Part shown: piece by piece, positions 1 to 11,869 of the stretch | Layout of the letters: every line of letters starts with the position of its first letter | How positions within the stretch are numbered: position 1 is the first letter of the stretch | NCBI GenBank assembly: GCA_028023455.1 | Contig: JAQFVV010000205.1 | Coordinates: 1,967,353 to 2,031,352 of the forward strand | DNA length: 64,000 bases | Direction of reading: 5' to 3' | Source: Epiperipatus broadwayi | Lineage: Eukaryota > Onychophora > Udeonychophora > Euonychophora > Peripatidae | Program-made: the position numbers and the translations under genes | The notes under the pieces: model-generated | Seen by the model: the letters and a program-made list of their open reading frames with translations, nothing else | Database searches by the model: none | Told to the model about the DNA's origin: nothing

Positions 1-424
1 TTCAAAGCTCCTCACTGATAAAAGTTACAAGCTCGAATCTAGCCTGGGGATATTGGATAAATAGGAACTAGATAGGAATTTTGTGAAAAAACCTTCCTGT
101 ATCCATTGATTAGCAATGCTTGTACTGGGTGGCACTACTGTATGGAGAGTTTGCTATTGCTATATTGCTTAAGCAAGGTATTTGTTGATTTTAACAAGGC
201 AAAACTCTCCATACAGTAGTGTCACCCTGTGCCAACTAGAGTAATCAATGGATGCCAGAAGGCTTGTGCATAAAATCTCTATCTAGTGCCTACTTATCCA
301 ATATCCCAAAACTCATTTTTGGCTTGTGGCATTAGATAGGGATTTTATGCATAAGCCTTCTGGCATCCATTGATTACTCTGGTTGGCACAGGATTGCACT
401 ACTGTATGGAGAGTTTTGCCTTGT
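1..424. repeat. Foldback repeat family F1: one arm plus a complete short unit
   Basis: Positions 197-424 form a hairpin. The outer arms begin CAAGGCAAAACTCTCCATAC and end with its near-complement, and contain a CAATGGATGCCAGAAGGC core and its complement. Positions 1-160 look like the right arm of another unit. The same arms recur at 10.0, 21.4 and 46.5-47.4 kb. No coding frame is present, so it is probably a foldback MITE. Confidence 0.75.
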
Positions 425-839
425 TTAATAACAATTATGTGCTAGTATAAGAGATGGTGATCATGTGATATTTAGTGCTTTATTTGTTATTAATGTGTGT
501 TGTTTTGATAAATGATATGAGTTAACAGTGAGTATAAATAGATTATTATATCAGATATGTTATATGGAAATGCAGAATGTGAGATGAAATATTGTCTATA
601 GATAAAACATAGGTGAAGTTTTGGGATGAAAGTATAAAGAGTAATCATTTGATAGATTTGAAAGCATGCGAATGCTTTTGCATATTTGTAAAATTGGAAA
701 AATGCTAATAAAAAAAAAGAAACACAGACTTTTAGCAGAAGCATATTATTGCGAGTTCCAGTGAAATTAAATTTTAAAAAAAATTTAGTTGAATATTTTG
801 TATAGATTATCATTTTATCAGAGGAACGATGTGGCCAAT

Positions 840-1115
840 CAGAAAAAAGGGTGAAAACAAATATAATTTGAAGGATTTAGGGATATGAATTTGGAAAAGA
901 TTGTAGAAGAAAAGGCAAGAAATAGAATTGTGTGTGTGCTTTGAAGCAAGGAATTATAAAAAATGTGATGAGAGATATTATGAGTGAATAAACAAAAAGA
1001 GAGACAGGAGATGATGTTAAGGAGGACAGAAATTAAAAATATTCGAAAAGTTGCAAGACATGGAGAAGATACTGGGTTTTAGGTGTGGGTTCTATCTTTT
1101 AGCAAATAGTTAATG
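840..1115 (+). repeat. Purine-rich dispersed repeat, copy 1
   Basis: A strand-asymmetric, A/G-rich stretch ending in a 'GGTGTGGGTTCTATC' tail. A second copy with the same purine bias and a matching tail lies at about 11,870-12,225 in the same orientation. No coding frame is recognisable. Confidence 0.5.
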
Positions 1116-1429
1116 CTAAAAATTATAATTACTTTTATAACAAATTTAAAAAGAAACAAAACTTAAAACATCATTAAAAAAATAGCTAAAAGCTAAGCAC
1201 GTTTATTATAGAAATAAGACACAAATAATGCAAGTAAAAAAATTGTTTATTTTATTAATCCAAATTTTCCCCAAATATCATTAAGTATATTCCTTTAAAA
1301 TAAATAAAGTATCAGCTCTCAATAGATGCTAATCTAGAAGCGATAGAACACCTTAATAAAACTTCAGGTTAATAAGATATGAGTCTATATAAATGTAGTA
1401 AAAAATAATCATTTTTTTTTAAAAAATAT

Positions 1430-1578
1430 CTGTAATTGAAATGGAAGTAATTATCTCCCACTTATGTGACATCAAAAACAACCAAAGAGCGAATGGTACC
1501 ATTGTCTTTAAGCTCTCTTTTGTGGTTTTTGTTATCACATAACTCAATGGGGATAGTTACTTCTGTTTCAATTACAAG
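1430..1578. repeat. Small foldback element
   Basis: The left end CTGTAATTGAAATGGAAGTA is mirrored by the complement of TACTTCTGTTTCAATTACAA at the right end. Matching continues inwards to the AGAGCG/GCTCTC centre, with several mismatches. It is about 150 bp, non-coding, and most likely a MITE. Confidence 0.65.
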
Positions 1579-1665
1579 TTCTATATAAATATATATAGCA
1601 AAACATATATGTGTGTGTTAAGCAAACTTAATTTCCATTTCTTAACTAAAAAACAATCTGCTTAC

Positions 1666-1777
1666 CCTGTAGTTGATAGCAAATGTCAATACTTGTAACA
1701 TTACCGATATAATATAGACAGTACTGTTTAATAAATTTGGTTGAAATTTTGCTTCTAAATTAACAAATTTTTCTTCC
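1666..1777 (-). CDS. ATP13A1: ATP13A1 exon H (membrane helix M8)
   Basis: A 112-bp exon that shows no useful ATG frame and was found by homology. The acceptor is GATTTAG and the donor GTAAGC. Its first G completes the AGG Arg codon of exon G, then [34 protein letters not shown] and NYR. This matches the vertebrate stretch 'FVDLYKEFEPSLVNSTVYI...TFAINY' and carries predicted M8. The exon ends in phase 0. The remaining M9-M10 exon(s), expected to start with a 'GPPFMESL'-like peptide, were not found in 1-1,665. Confidence 0.93.
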
Positions 1778-2149
1778 CTAAATCAAATGATGAAATATAT
1801 TAATTAAGATTCTGAATAAAAATTAAAAAACGTTATTATTCATATACTAAAAAATCTGGTGCTAGTTAGGCCTGTATTGTGCATGAAGATACAAATTAAG
1901 AAAATAAAAAAATAATCGATAAATTATACACATTTTTTAAAAATATCAAAAACCAAAAAAAAAAAAAAGAACAACATAATTTAGAAATCAAAACCATTCC
2001 ACAATGATTACAAACAAATTCATTCAATAAATGAGAATTAGTGATGGAGTTGAATTTTCCCTTATCACCAATTTAATTTTTATCTAATGCTTGGGTTGAT
2101 CACACTTATTGATTATATTGTTTTGTAATCGTGAATTAATATGATTACT

Positions 2150-2285
2150 CTGTGTGGTTTAGTAAGTAGAATGTCAGACTCTGGATTCAAAATTCATGGA
2201 TCAATCACTTCTGCTGCTCGAACTTCTGAGCAATGATTGCTAAAAATATTATTTTCAAGTTTATTTCGTAAATATATTATTTTCA
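2150..2285 (+). repeat. tRNA-derived SINE copy
   Basis: The head contains an A-box-like GTGGTTTAGTAAG and a B-box-like GGATTCAAAATTC. They are followed by 'TCAATCACTTCTGCTGCTCG', a motif shared with the copies near 6.1-6.3 and 57.8 kb. Divergent and AT-tailed. Confidence 0.6.
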
Positions 2286-3329
2286 TGTTTTAAAACATTC
2301 TTTTTTTTTTTTTTTTACAAAATGTATGAAGCTTATATCAACTACTTTTCATTCACTTAATTTGTATTTTGCTGGCACATGGATTGTGTCTCCATCCTAT
2401 AGAGTTAAACTATAATAGTACCAAAAATTCTATAAATACATATAAAATTAAAAATAAAATGAAAAAATGATGGACAATTCCTGATAAAAGTTCTAATTTT
2501 TTTTTTAAAAAACCATTAGCGATTGTGTTGGTAAAAGAAAAATGTTTTAAAGTATTCTTACTTTGTAATAATGTAGAAAGAAAGAACACAAATCTAGCAA
2601 CCAATGATGAAAGTATTTACAACACTGACAGCTGTATTCAATGCATCTGGAAAACTCTTTACATACTTATTTATTAACGAGGACAATGAGTAGAACAATA
2701 CAAGACCATGAGTTGGACACAGTAGCAATATGAAAGGTATTAATTTCATGAATGTGCTAATAAAAGATTTTGATATACCACTTATTTATTTATATAATGT
2801 ATAGAGTTTTTTTTCTATTTTAATTAGAAGAAACAACTACTTCTTCGCACGCATTCAAAAAAAAAAAATCAGTAGAGATGAATGCTCTCATAATAAAATG
2901 AAGTGTTTAATTATATGCAAAAAATGTTGTTAATGATTTGTGTCTCAATACAGTTATCATACAAAAGTGATTGATAAACTCCATTTCAGAAGTAAATAAA
3001 TATATATACCATGGATGGCATTGAAACCAATGAGAAGATTCTGCTAATATTTAGAAAACTCAAAAGCTAGCCACCTTTATTATTGCATTCATAAAAAGTA
3101 ATTTGGCTAAGGTTAAAAATTTTTTGGTTACTTGAAGAGTTTTTTGGTTGATCATCCAAGAAACCCTTCAAATGATCAAAATTGTGAATAACAACTTCAT
3201 TTGTATTCAATACCATTTATACAATCCATTTAATAGTAACATGTGAATCTTTAATTTAATAGTTTTCTTTTATGAATGTTCACTTCAACTAAAATAGATA
3301 TCCTTCATTTTTTTATATTACTTAATTAT

Positions 3330-4725
3330 GTAATGTTCTAATTATTGAGCATATAGGCAGTATGTAATTATAAAGAGAAAGGCTTTAACTTTTTCCTCAG
3401 ATGCTTTAAAAGTTTATAATAGCCACACAGTATAGTTCTTTGACTACAGAGGAAACTCTCAAACCTCAGCCAAGATAGAGACTTTATAAAGATAAGAATG
3501 ATCATCTTATCTTTAACCTAAATTTACATTTATATAGGCCAATCTGAAGCATCTTGATTTGAGAGCATGAAGATGTTACTCACTTCGCATTTAAATCCAC
3601 TATTTCATTTTTGACAAATTAACATAAAAAATCTTGTGATTTACAACGAGTTAATGTTACAATCTTTTTAATGGAAATATAGAAACTACTGTAATGTTCT
3701 AATTATTTATTGAGAACACAGGCAGTATGTAATTGTAAAGAGAAAAGCTTTAATCTTTTCCTCAAGTGCTTTAAATGTTTATAATAACCAAACTATAGTT
3801 TTTTGACTACAGATGAAACTTTCAAACTTTTACATAAGATAGGGACTTTATAAAGATAAGAAAGGACATCCTATCTTTAACCTAAACTCACATTTATATA
3901 GGCCAATCTGAAGCATCTTGATTTGAGAGCGTGAACATATTACTCACTTCACATTTAAATCTCATATTTCCTTTTTCACAAATTAACATGCAAAATCTTG
4001 TAATTTACAACGAGTTTAATCTTATGATCTTTTGGAATTTTAGAAACTAATGTAATGTTGTAATTATTTATCGTAACATTCACTCGTAGATCACAAGATT
4101 TCACATGTTAATTTGTCAAAAAGGAAATAGATTTAAATGTAAAGTAACATCTTCACACTCTCAAATCTAGATGCTTCAGATTGGCCTATATAAATGTAAA
4201 TTTAGGTTAAAGATAAGAATAGCCGCTCTTATCCTTATAAAGCTCCTATCTTGTGTCAAGGTTTGAGAGTTCTCTCCATTGTCAAAAAAACTACATTGTT
4301 TGGCTATTATAAACATTTAAAGCACTTGCAGAAAAGGTTAAAGCTTTTCTCTTTATAATTACATACTGCCTGTGTGCTCGATAAATGATTAGAACATTAC
4401 ATTAGTTTCTATATTTCCATTAAAAAAATCGTAGCATTAACAAATAGTAAATCGCAAGATTTCGTGTGCTAATTAGTCAAAAAGAGAATAGTGGATTTAG
4501 TAAATAACATCTTCTCACTCTCAAATCAAGATGCTTAAGATTGGCTTATATAAATGTGAATTTAGGTTAAAGATACAACAACTGTTCTTATCTTTATAAG
4601 TTCCTATCTTGTATGCAGGTTTGAGAGTTCCCTCTATAGTCAAAAAACTACATCATTTGGCTATTACAAATGTTTAAATCGCCTGTAAAAAAAAGGTTAA
4701 AACCTTTCTCTTTATGTAATTCTTC
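3330..4725. repeat. Four-unit array: two direct copies then two inverted copies
   Basis: A unit of about 325-365 bp occurs four times: 3,330-3,690 and 3,691-4,055 on the plus strand, and 4,074-4,400 and 4,401-4,725 on the minus strand. Each has the markers GTAATGTTCTAATTATT, TATAGGCCAATCTGAAGCAT (or variants) and an 'AGATAAGA' core. The whole is a palindrome about 1.4 kb long. No coding frame. Confidence 0.85.
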
Positions 4726-5001
4726 CTTATACGTGTATCATTACAGATTCAAACTTTAACATAAGCAGATTGTATATCTAGATATGCTCTTGTTGGTCTT
4801 TTCTCATGGCAATTGAGAGGAAAATTGAATCTGAAATAGATGCTCTGCAGAAATTATTTGATTTTTCTTTTTTTTACAATATAGTCATAGATATTATATA
4901 ATTTGCAGCTGGCACTTTGAAGATTTAATATTGATTCAATTTATTGTATTTTTTCAATAAATACATATTAATCTTCCATTAAAAAAAATATTCAGATAAA
5001 T

Positions 5002-5444
5002 CAGTGTTCTTCAACCCTTGGTCTGCAATAAGAGTTTAAACTTTTAATTAATATAGCCAATTTTTATTTATTTTTTCATCTCATTTTTACCCAATTAAAA
5101 AAAAAAGAAAACAGAACGAAAACAAAATCTAATCAATCATTCATAAATTAATTTTTTTTTCTAGTTATCACAGATGTTTATGGGGGGGGGGGGGGTAGAA
5201 TTAAATTTTTTATTACTTTTCTAAAAAAAGTTTTTTATTATATAAACTCCATATATATATAAAACTTTATCTTATATATTTAACATTGTTGTTTTAATCA
5301 GTTATAACAATTATGCTTATCTTTAAGAAAATTTATCTATAGACTTCTGCCGGTCTGCAAAATCTTATCCTTATTTTTGCTGGTCCACGGAACTTTATCC
5401 TTATTTTTACCGGTCTGCAGGTGTGAAAAGGTTGAAGACCACTG
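5002..5444. mobile_element. Non-autonomous hAT-like MITE with perfect 8-bp TSD
   Basis: The terminal inverted repeats CAGTGTTCTTCAACCCTT and AAGGTTGAAGACCACTG are of the common hAT type. Both ends are flanked by the identical octamer AGATAAAT (4,994-5,001 and 5,445-5,452), the 8-bp target duplication expected of hAT. The 443-bp interior has no transposase but carries short 'CTTATCCTTATTTTT' repeats near the right end and a run of 14 G at 5,182-5,195. Confidence 0.9.
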
Positions 5445-6110
5445 AGATAAATGATAGTGGTTAATATTACCAATCATTAATGGAATTAGCTGATATTTTA
5501 TTCTTTAAATACTAGTTATAAATACAACTAAGTAATATTGAAAAATAAGTTAGCTATTAAAAGTGAAATTTCTAAATTGCAATGTAAATGTATTCCTTTT
5601 TATGAAGACTGTAAATAAGAAATGTGATCATGTGAAGACTGTAAATACTTCAAAATTAAATAAAAATTCCAAACTTAAGTTATAAATATATCTTACAAAT
5701 AATAGTTAATATTAAATAAAATTTTAAGAGGTTGCTTTCAGAAAGCCTCCATGAGAGCAAATCAGCAAATATCAAAATAAAATATACTGCAATAATATTT
5801 ATTCAGACACATCAAATTCTATTTTCTCATTCACAAATTATTGCAAAGAACGTGGTGCCTGCCTGTAGTCTTTAACCTTGATAACTACAAAACATGTTCA
5901 TTAAAATCTATGGCATGGAAAATAAAATCTACCAACATACAAAAAACTATTATCAGAAATATATAAATAAATTATATTTAAAATTTTGAGTACAAGGATG
6001 CATTTTTTTTTCAAACTTGCACAAATAAAGATTATATATCTTTAGAGTTCTAACTCTAACTAGAACATATTAAACAAAGAATCTCCTAAAGACTCTTGTT
6101 CATAAACTGA

Positions 6111-6365
6111 TTTGGTGCAGTGATATAAAATTGCAGAATCTAGAGCTTAAGATGTATGGATAATAATCCTGCTCCGGTGCTTGAACTGCTTATGAAATTC
6201 TGATTAGTAAACTATTTAATTATTATTGTTTTTTAATATCTCTTATAAATGCTTTTATTGTCCAGCATAGTTCGGAGAGTGTCAGACTTTGCAGCTCAAG
6301 ATCCATGGATAGCAGTTCTAGTGATCACTTCCTGTGTTTGAACAATAAACTATTCAATTATTACT
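6111..6365 (+). repeat. Two adjacent tRNA-derived SINE copies
   Basis: Copies at about 6,111-6,225 and 6,265-6,365 share the body 'GCTCAAGAT.CATGGATA', a 'TTGAAC' element and a terminal 'TAAACTATTCAATTATTA' type tail also seen at 57.9 kb. They are related to the SINE at 2.15 kb. Diverged, with no flanking duplication evident. Confidence 0.55.
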
Positions 6366-8851
6366 AAGGAATTTTATTAAATGATGATGAGAGAATTGCA
6401 AAGATGTTTCATACGTAATAATTCACATTTTATCATTCTGAAATAAGCCTGAAAATATAAAGTTTCAAGATATAATGTAGATCACCAAACTTGCACACAG
6501 TGATAAATTTTCTAATTAGAAACATAAGATGATTCATGAATTAGTAAAAATGTTGTCAAGGAGAGATGTATCTCTCTTGTTTGAAGACACAGACATTGTC
6601 ATCATGTTCACCTTCAAAAGTTTACTTCTAGGAAATTAGTCATATAACTTCACTATTTACATAACTTAGTAAGGAAATTAGTCATACAACTTATATATCT
6701 AAGGATCAAAATTTATAAAAAAAATCTATTAAATATTGTGATTGAATACGTTACAGTAGTAAAAGGATAACTTAACTTGTGTCACAACACAGTTGATATC
6801 CAAATGCCATCCCAGAATCCATTCCTATATTACATATAGTATCTATATCTAATCTACTGATAATAGTATTAAATGGATTCTTAGTTATTTTTATGTGTAG
6901 AAGGTAACTTATTCTACAAGGTGAATGATTTTTATAATGTTCAAAGAACTAAATTAGTACCATTTGTCTTTCTAAGTGATCATCTGATCTTTCTTTCTGG
7001 TAACAGTGTTTCTTACGATTATGGCAAAAAGAGATTTTCATTGTTAAATGCAAGTCATTTCTTCAAATTTACATTTTTACCAGAAATCTGTTTTGGAATC
7101 TAAGACTGCAAAGTCATGAATACATAGCAAACACAATGCTAATATATATAGACACATACACCATACATACTTTATTTTCAAAAGTAAAAGTTATCAAATA
7201 AAATAAAATAATGGTCAGTTTTTTGGGAGATAAAGTGACATTTAAAGACCATAGTGATAATCCGAGTATAGGAATTTCATTCCACTGAGCAACGTGATTT
7301 TTTTTATTTTTATTTTCCTTGCTGGAAATCAATCCAGGAATCTTTAGCTCATAATTTTATTACTTTATTCCAGTGTTAATCACTCCCTGCCCCCAAATAG
7401 TAATATTGTTAGAAGACTTGCTCTCAATCAATATTTAAACACTACACATGTATAGCAGCCCCTATTTTTCATATGTGTTTTCACATAATAAAGTATGATC
7501 AATTGTAGAATATGATAAAATCTTGGCTACATGAAACAGGCTTGATTATTAGGAAATTAACAAAACAAACCACTTAACATTGCAAGCTTAAAACATTATA
7601 CTTGTTCATACTAAAATCACGAGAATAATTTTAAAACGTTATAAGGTTAGAAGGGGGGGGGGGGAATTTAAGATAAAAAAAATATTCAATAATCATTTAA
7701 AATTTGCAAAAGGTAGCATTTAAAATTACAAACCAAAAATCATAGGCAAATAGATAATGAAAAAGATGTCTATTATCAAATTTAAAAAAGACAATATCTT
7801 TTTAAATAATATTTAATTTTTTTTTTTTAGTTTAAAGCTACACTGAGAAAATTTAATGAAATAAACTTCAGTTTAACCAAGACTATCATTTCAAAACAAT
7901 TTTTACAGATTGACATCAAAAGAAAAAAAAAACATTTCTAATAACATTTAAAGCATTAAAAAATAAGTAAATGAGTACATCTCTACATTAATACTGCCAT
8001 TAGAATTCCTTTTCAATGACTTCCTTGTCTTTCACATATTTTTATACAAGATATCACAAGAGAAATTGCTACCCAAGTCTTATTTAAAATGAAGATTCCT
8101 TTTTTGGATATTCAACCAAGAAGCTACAACTGAAGATTTATGCCATCAAAAATGGAACTTCACATCAGGTTCCTTTTTCCAGATTCAACAGTAAAGCCAG
8201 CTGGATTAGATCTTCCTTTGCAATCTCATCAATAGATTAAAAACAACTCATGGCCATTGTATTTATCTATTTCATCAATGAAATTTAATAGCCAACTATT
8301 TAGATATGGCCAAACATAACCATGAACCATAATGACTGTTAAATCTATGGCCACAATGGTAGAATTGACAGACTTCAATAGAGCCACTACTGAATCTATC
8401 TTCTGAATGGAATCTTCACAGATTCCTTTATATTATTTTGTTAGTAGTTAAACTAGAAAAAAAAAAAAAAATTCTATGATTAAATTAATAATGATTTAAA
8501 AAAAGCTGTTTCAAACAATAAGGTGAAAATTCTTAAAAATACTATTTTGTTGAGTCTTCAAATTATCGTTTATTTGAAAATAAATTTTAAAAAAGATTCC
8601 TTATTGTCAAAGAGAAATGATTTTTAAATGCAAAAATAAACTGAAGAGTGGGGATGAGAATAGATACCAAAACTTTTTAATTGTCTTTTTCTTTTGAAAC
8701 ATATAATTAACATTCTTTTTTATTTTCAAGTTACTAAACAGTGTGGGGGGGGGGGTAAGTGTTAATTTTGCATTTGTTAATTCATATCTTGTTTTTTTCC
8801 AAAAAAAAAAAGCGAACTTTGTTTTTAAATAAGTATATGTATAGCATAGCA

Positions 8852-9311
8852 CAGGGGTGGGCAAATGGAGGCCCATGGGCACAGGCGGTCCGCTAAGAGT
8901 TTTTATGTGGCCTGCCAAGAAAAATCGCCTTGAACTGAGATTTCCTTCCCATGTGTGACCGAAGATTCGTCTCGTATTTTCCACTAGGACGGTCACATCA
9001 ATACACATGCGCAGTGTAGATATGATGTGCAGTTCTTTTCCGGTTGATCTGGTTAATTTCAATTTTGTCTTTGCATTAGCAAACATATACATTTCCAATT
9101 TTAGTGAAACCATGAACCCTCCAAAAAATTAAAAATCGGTAATGAATGTTGTTTAATGAAGAATGGACAAACAAATATTTCTTTGGTAATACAGGGAATA
9201 AAGCAGTGTGCTTATTGTGTCACGAAAAAAGGGTGCTGCCCTCCGCTAACCTTCACTTCCACAAAGTGGCCCCGATGTGGCCCTCCGAGCCAAAACAATT
9301 GCCCACCTCTG
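8852..9311 (+). mobile_element. Deleted hAT transposon retaining a BED-type zinc-finger fragment
   Basis: The termini CAGGGGTGGGCAA and TTGCCCACCTCTG are inverted repeats of hAT type. They are flanked by GCATAGCA and GCATAGTA, an 8-bp target duplication with one mismatch. Inside, frame +1 from 9,146 encodes LFNEEWTNKYFF then GNTGNKAVCLLCHEK, which resembles the N-terminal BED zinc-finger region of hAT transposases (CxxC pair visible). The rest of the transposase is deleted. A 168-residue minus-strand frame here is a shadow. Confidence 0.87.
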
Positions 9312-9375
9312 GCATAGTACAATACTAATATTTTTTGTACATTGATTAAGCAATATATTGATTATGCAATATATG

Positions 9376-9650
9376 GGTAAGAGAATAAACAGGTGTTACT
9401 GACATCATTGAAAAAATTAAAAGACTGAAGTGGAGTTGGTCTGGACATATTGCTAGAAGAGATGATAATAGATGGACAATTGAAATCTTACATCGGATTC
9501 CAAGAAATTGTAAAAGACCCAGAAAGAGACCACATGTGAGATGGATAGATGAAATAAGAAAGCATGTAGAGGTAATATGGAGAAGAGAAGCTAAAAATCA
9601 GAGAAGATGGATTGAACTTGGAGAAACCTTCATCCTGCATAATAGTTGAT
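9376..9650 (+). pseudogene. RTE-type LINE ORF, C-terminal fragment
   Basis: A plus-strand frame reads TGVTDIIEKIKRLKW, then SWSGHIARRDDNRWTIEIL, HRIPRNCKRPRKRPHVRW and IDEIRKHVEVIWRREAK, ending near ELGETFILHNS and a stop. 'KRLKW.W.GHIAR.DDNRW' and 'RRW.ELG' are typical of the C-terminus after the reverse transcriptase in RTE-like LINEs. An in-frame TAA just upstream replaces the Gln seen in the related copy near 60.1 kb. 5'-truncated and dead. Confidence 0.85.
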
Positions 9651-10004
9651 GACGATGACCTTCATATTATAAGTTCGCACAGCAGTCATTGCAGTACCGA
9701 TTAAGCATTACTGATATTATTCCTGTGGAAATTCGACTCCTAGTCTTTATTACTTTAATCTTCATGCAATCTTTCTGGAATTGATCAAAAAGGAAGGATG
9801 ATGACTCCCTCTATAGCAAGGAGGCCATTTGTACTTTTGACAACTCCATTGTTGGAGAAGTACTAAATGCTGATAAAATTAAAATTTTCACACAACTGAT
9901 TATGATCCCCCCCCCCCGCCCAATATTAAAGTATTACATCATTATTTATACCACTAAGCATTACACAATCACCATTTCCTATGCTTACACAAGTTGTTAA
10001 AACA

Positions 10005-10345
10005 GTTAAAAAAACATTCCATCTGTAATGCCACCCAGTGCAAACCATAGTAATCAATGAATGCAAGAAGATCTGTGCATAACATCCATATCTAGTGCCT
10101 ATTTATCCAGTATCCCCAGACTAGTTTCTAGCTTGTGGTTTTCATCAATGAAGAATCTTGGATCTGAGAGTACTGCACAAGATCTTAGGAACTAATGCAA
10201 CCTTCCAGAAGCAACCTGTTACCCTTATAAGTATAAAACAACAAGTCCAAAATGAAATCAACAAATGTTTTTAATCCAAGCTCATTCACTTGCATCCATT
10301 GATTACTATGGCTTCTAATGGGTAGTTTTACTGAATGGAGAGTTT
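10005..10345. repeat. Foldback repeat family F1, copy 2
   Basis: The outer arm with GCCACCCAGTGCAAACCATA and TAATCAATGAATGC is mirrored by GCATCCATTGATTACTATGG and an AATGGAGAGTTT end. The interior carries the 'CTTGGATCTGAGAG' and 'TTAGGAACTAATGCAACC' segments that recur at 46.7 kb. Non-coding. Confidence 0.7.
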
Positions 10346-10551
10346 ATCATTATTTATAATTGGCATATCATCATTTTTTATAATTGGCATATTTACCAAT
10401 TTTACATTATGTTGCAGTTAACTACCTACTTGTGGCAAAAATAAAATGTATATCAATATGACATTAAAAATATAATAGCAGAGGCAATATTTGTCAACAT
10501 AAATAATTAAAACTACTTTTAGAGCATCTACTGAAATAAAAACCAGCGTAC

Positions 10552-10694
10552 CTTGGTGGAGAATACTCAGCTGCCAATCTAACCATATAAACAAGAGAAT
10601 AGAAATGTACTGCAAACTGTAATAATACAGTTAGAATAGTGTAGACATTAAATATGTTTGGCAGGGGTCGATCTTTAGATAAAGTTGTCAAAGG
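10552..10694 (-). CDS. ATP13A1: ATP13A1 exon G (membrane helix M7)
   Basis: A 143-bp exon between TATATAG and GTACGC. It encodes [16 protein letters not shown], then [31 protein letters not shown] and two bases of an Arg codon. It continues exon F as [20 protein letters not shown], matching '[20 protein letters not shown]' of vertebrate ATP13A1. The hydrophobic stretch [20 protein letters not shown] is the predicted M7. An overlapping frame on the same strand is a shadow and is not annotated. Confidence 0.95.
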
Positions 10695-10993
10695 CTATAT
10701 AAAAAAAGTAACATTATTATATCTTCAAAAGAGTAAAGAAAAGACAACATTCTATTTTATTTACAAAATGCTGACATAAATGTAACTTACTGCACTATAA
10801 CAAATATACAACTGGAAAGAAAATCGACTTTTAAAAAAAATCAATCATGATAGTTAATATCAAATAATGGATGTGTTTCTGCTAGTTTATTATATCATTT
10901 TCTTAGACTTTTAAATTGACCTGTGCAATAATTTAACTTTAAAGAGCACACTTCTCCAAAGCAATTTTTACAGTGTTTTATTTACTTTTTTAT

Positions 10994-11025
10994 GACACTT
11001 TTGACTGCCTAGCAGTCTTCTTCAG
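10994..11025 (-). ncRNA. Decayed hammerhead-ribozyme-like motif
   Basis: On the minus strand: CTGAAGA, then a 6-bp stem GACTGC/GCAGTC with a three-base loop, then AAAAGTGTC. This matches the hammerhead order CUGANGA - stem II - GAAA, except that the GAAA box reads AAAA. It is probably a dead Penelope-associated copy. Confidence 0.45.
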
Positions 11026-11869
11026 ATATTCTGAAATATCTCTCAACAAATTTTCTATTTCAAATTTGAAAAAAGGTTTGTTCAAAGATACTTCATAAAA
11101 TACGAAAAAGATTACTAGGCAATTGAAAGTGGTCTAATTAAAATAAAAAGAACATGTTTTTTTTTTAAAAAAAAAAAAATTCACAGGAGTACTATTATAA
11201 GAATGGAAAATGTTTGAACATTCTGGAAGGATTACACATTATTTTAACAACTTTACTTACAAATGTTAAAAAAGCAATAAAGTTAAAATTGCATTTTTGT
11301 CAACATACCTCCTACACTTCTTCCACAAAAATTTTAAAAAATCAACAAAAGAAACAAATGGAAACTATTCTAGTTTTTTTTTTAAAAAAACGCTTTCTTT
11401 TTTATTAATAATATATATATAATTTCTGTTATTATAACAATTCTTCCTATGAAATTCCATATTACTAATTGTTGTTTGGCACATTTTTTCTTTCACTGTA
11501 GTACACTATAAATAATTGCCTGTATAAATTTTTATTGTCTCCAGTCATTAATACAGCTAAAAGTACATCTATAATTTTTTTATAATCACACCCTGGGCAA
11601 ATTGTAAATACTATTTTGACATAACTTATTCTTTGCTTTTCTTTAGACATGCAGCAAGATTTTCTGCAAATGATTCAGTTATATGCATATAATGTTAAAC
11701 CAAAAACTCAGGGGCACTGATTCTCAGAATGAAATACAAAGATCCAGTTGTGACAAAGATGAAGAGTTATTCTGTGGCTCACAGAAATTATATCTAAGAA
11801 AGAGGCTTGTTAAATATTCTGTTGGACTATAGCTTTAGATAATGTGATAAAGTGGACAATTATAAAAGT

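Larger units (their letters stand above)
1778..10551 (-). other. ATP13A1 intron between exons G and H, 8.8 kb, repeat-rich
   Basis: The intron is bounded by GTACGC at 10,551 and GATTTAG at 1,778. It contains SINE copies, an inverted four-unit array, two hAT-type MITEs, an RTE LINE tail, a foldback repeat and four pure G/C runs of 11-14 bases, each listed separately. In 6,366-8,850 I see only AT-rich sequence and chance open frames, plus 8,040-8,450, which resembles 45,840-46,110. Confidence 0.8.

Noticed and set aside
490-813. 107-codon minus-strand frame
   Set aside because: Low-complexity, AT-driven hydrophobic peptide with no splice context or homologue.
8607-9113. 168-codon minus-strand open frame, the longest in the window
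   Set aside because: It covers the 5' half of the hAT MITE on the wrong strand and runs on into poly-A/T sequence outside it. There is no domain and no homologue recognised.
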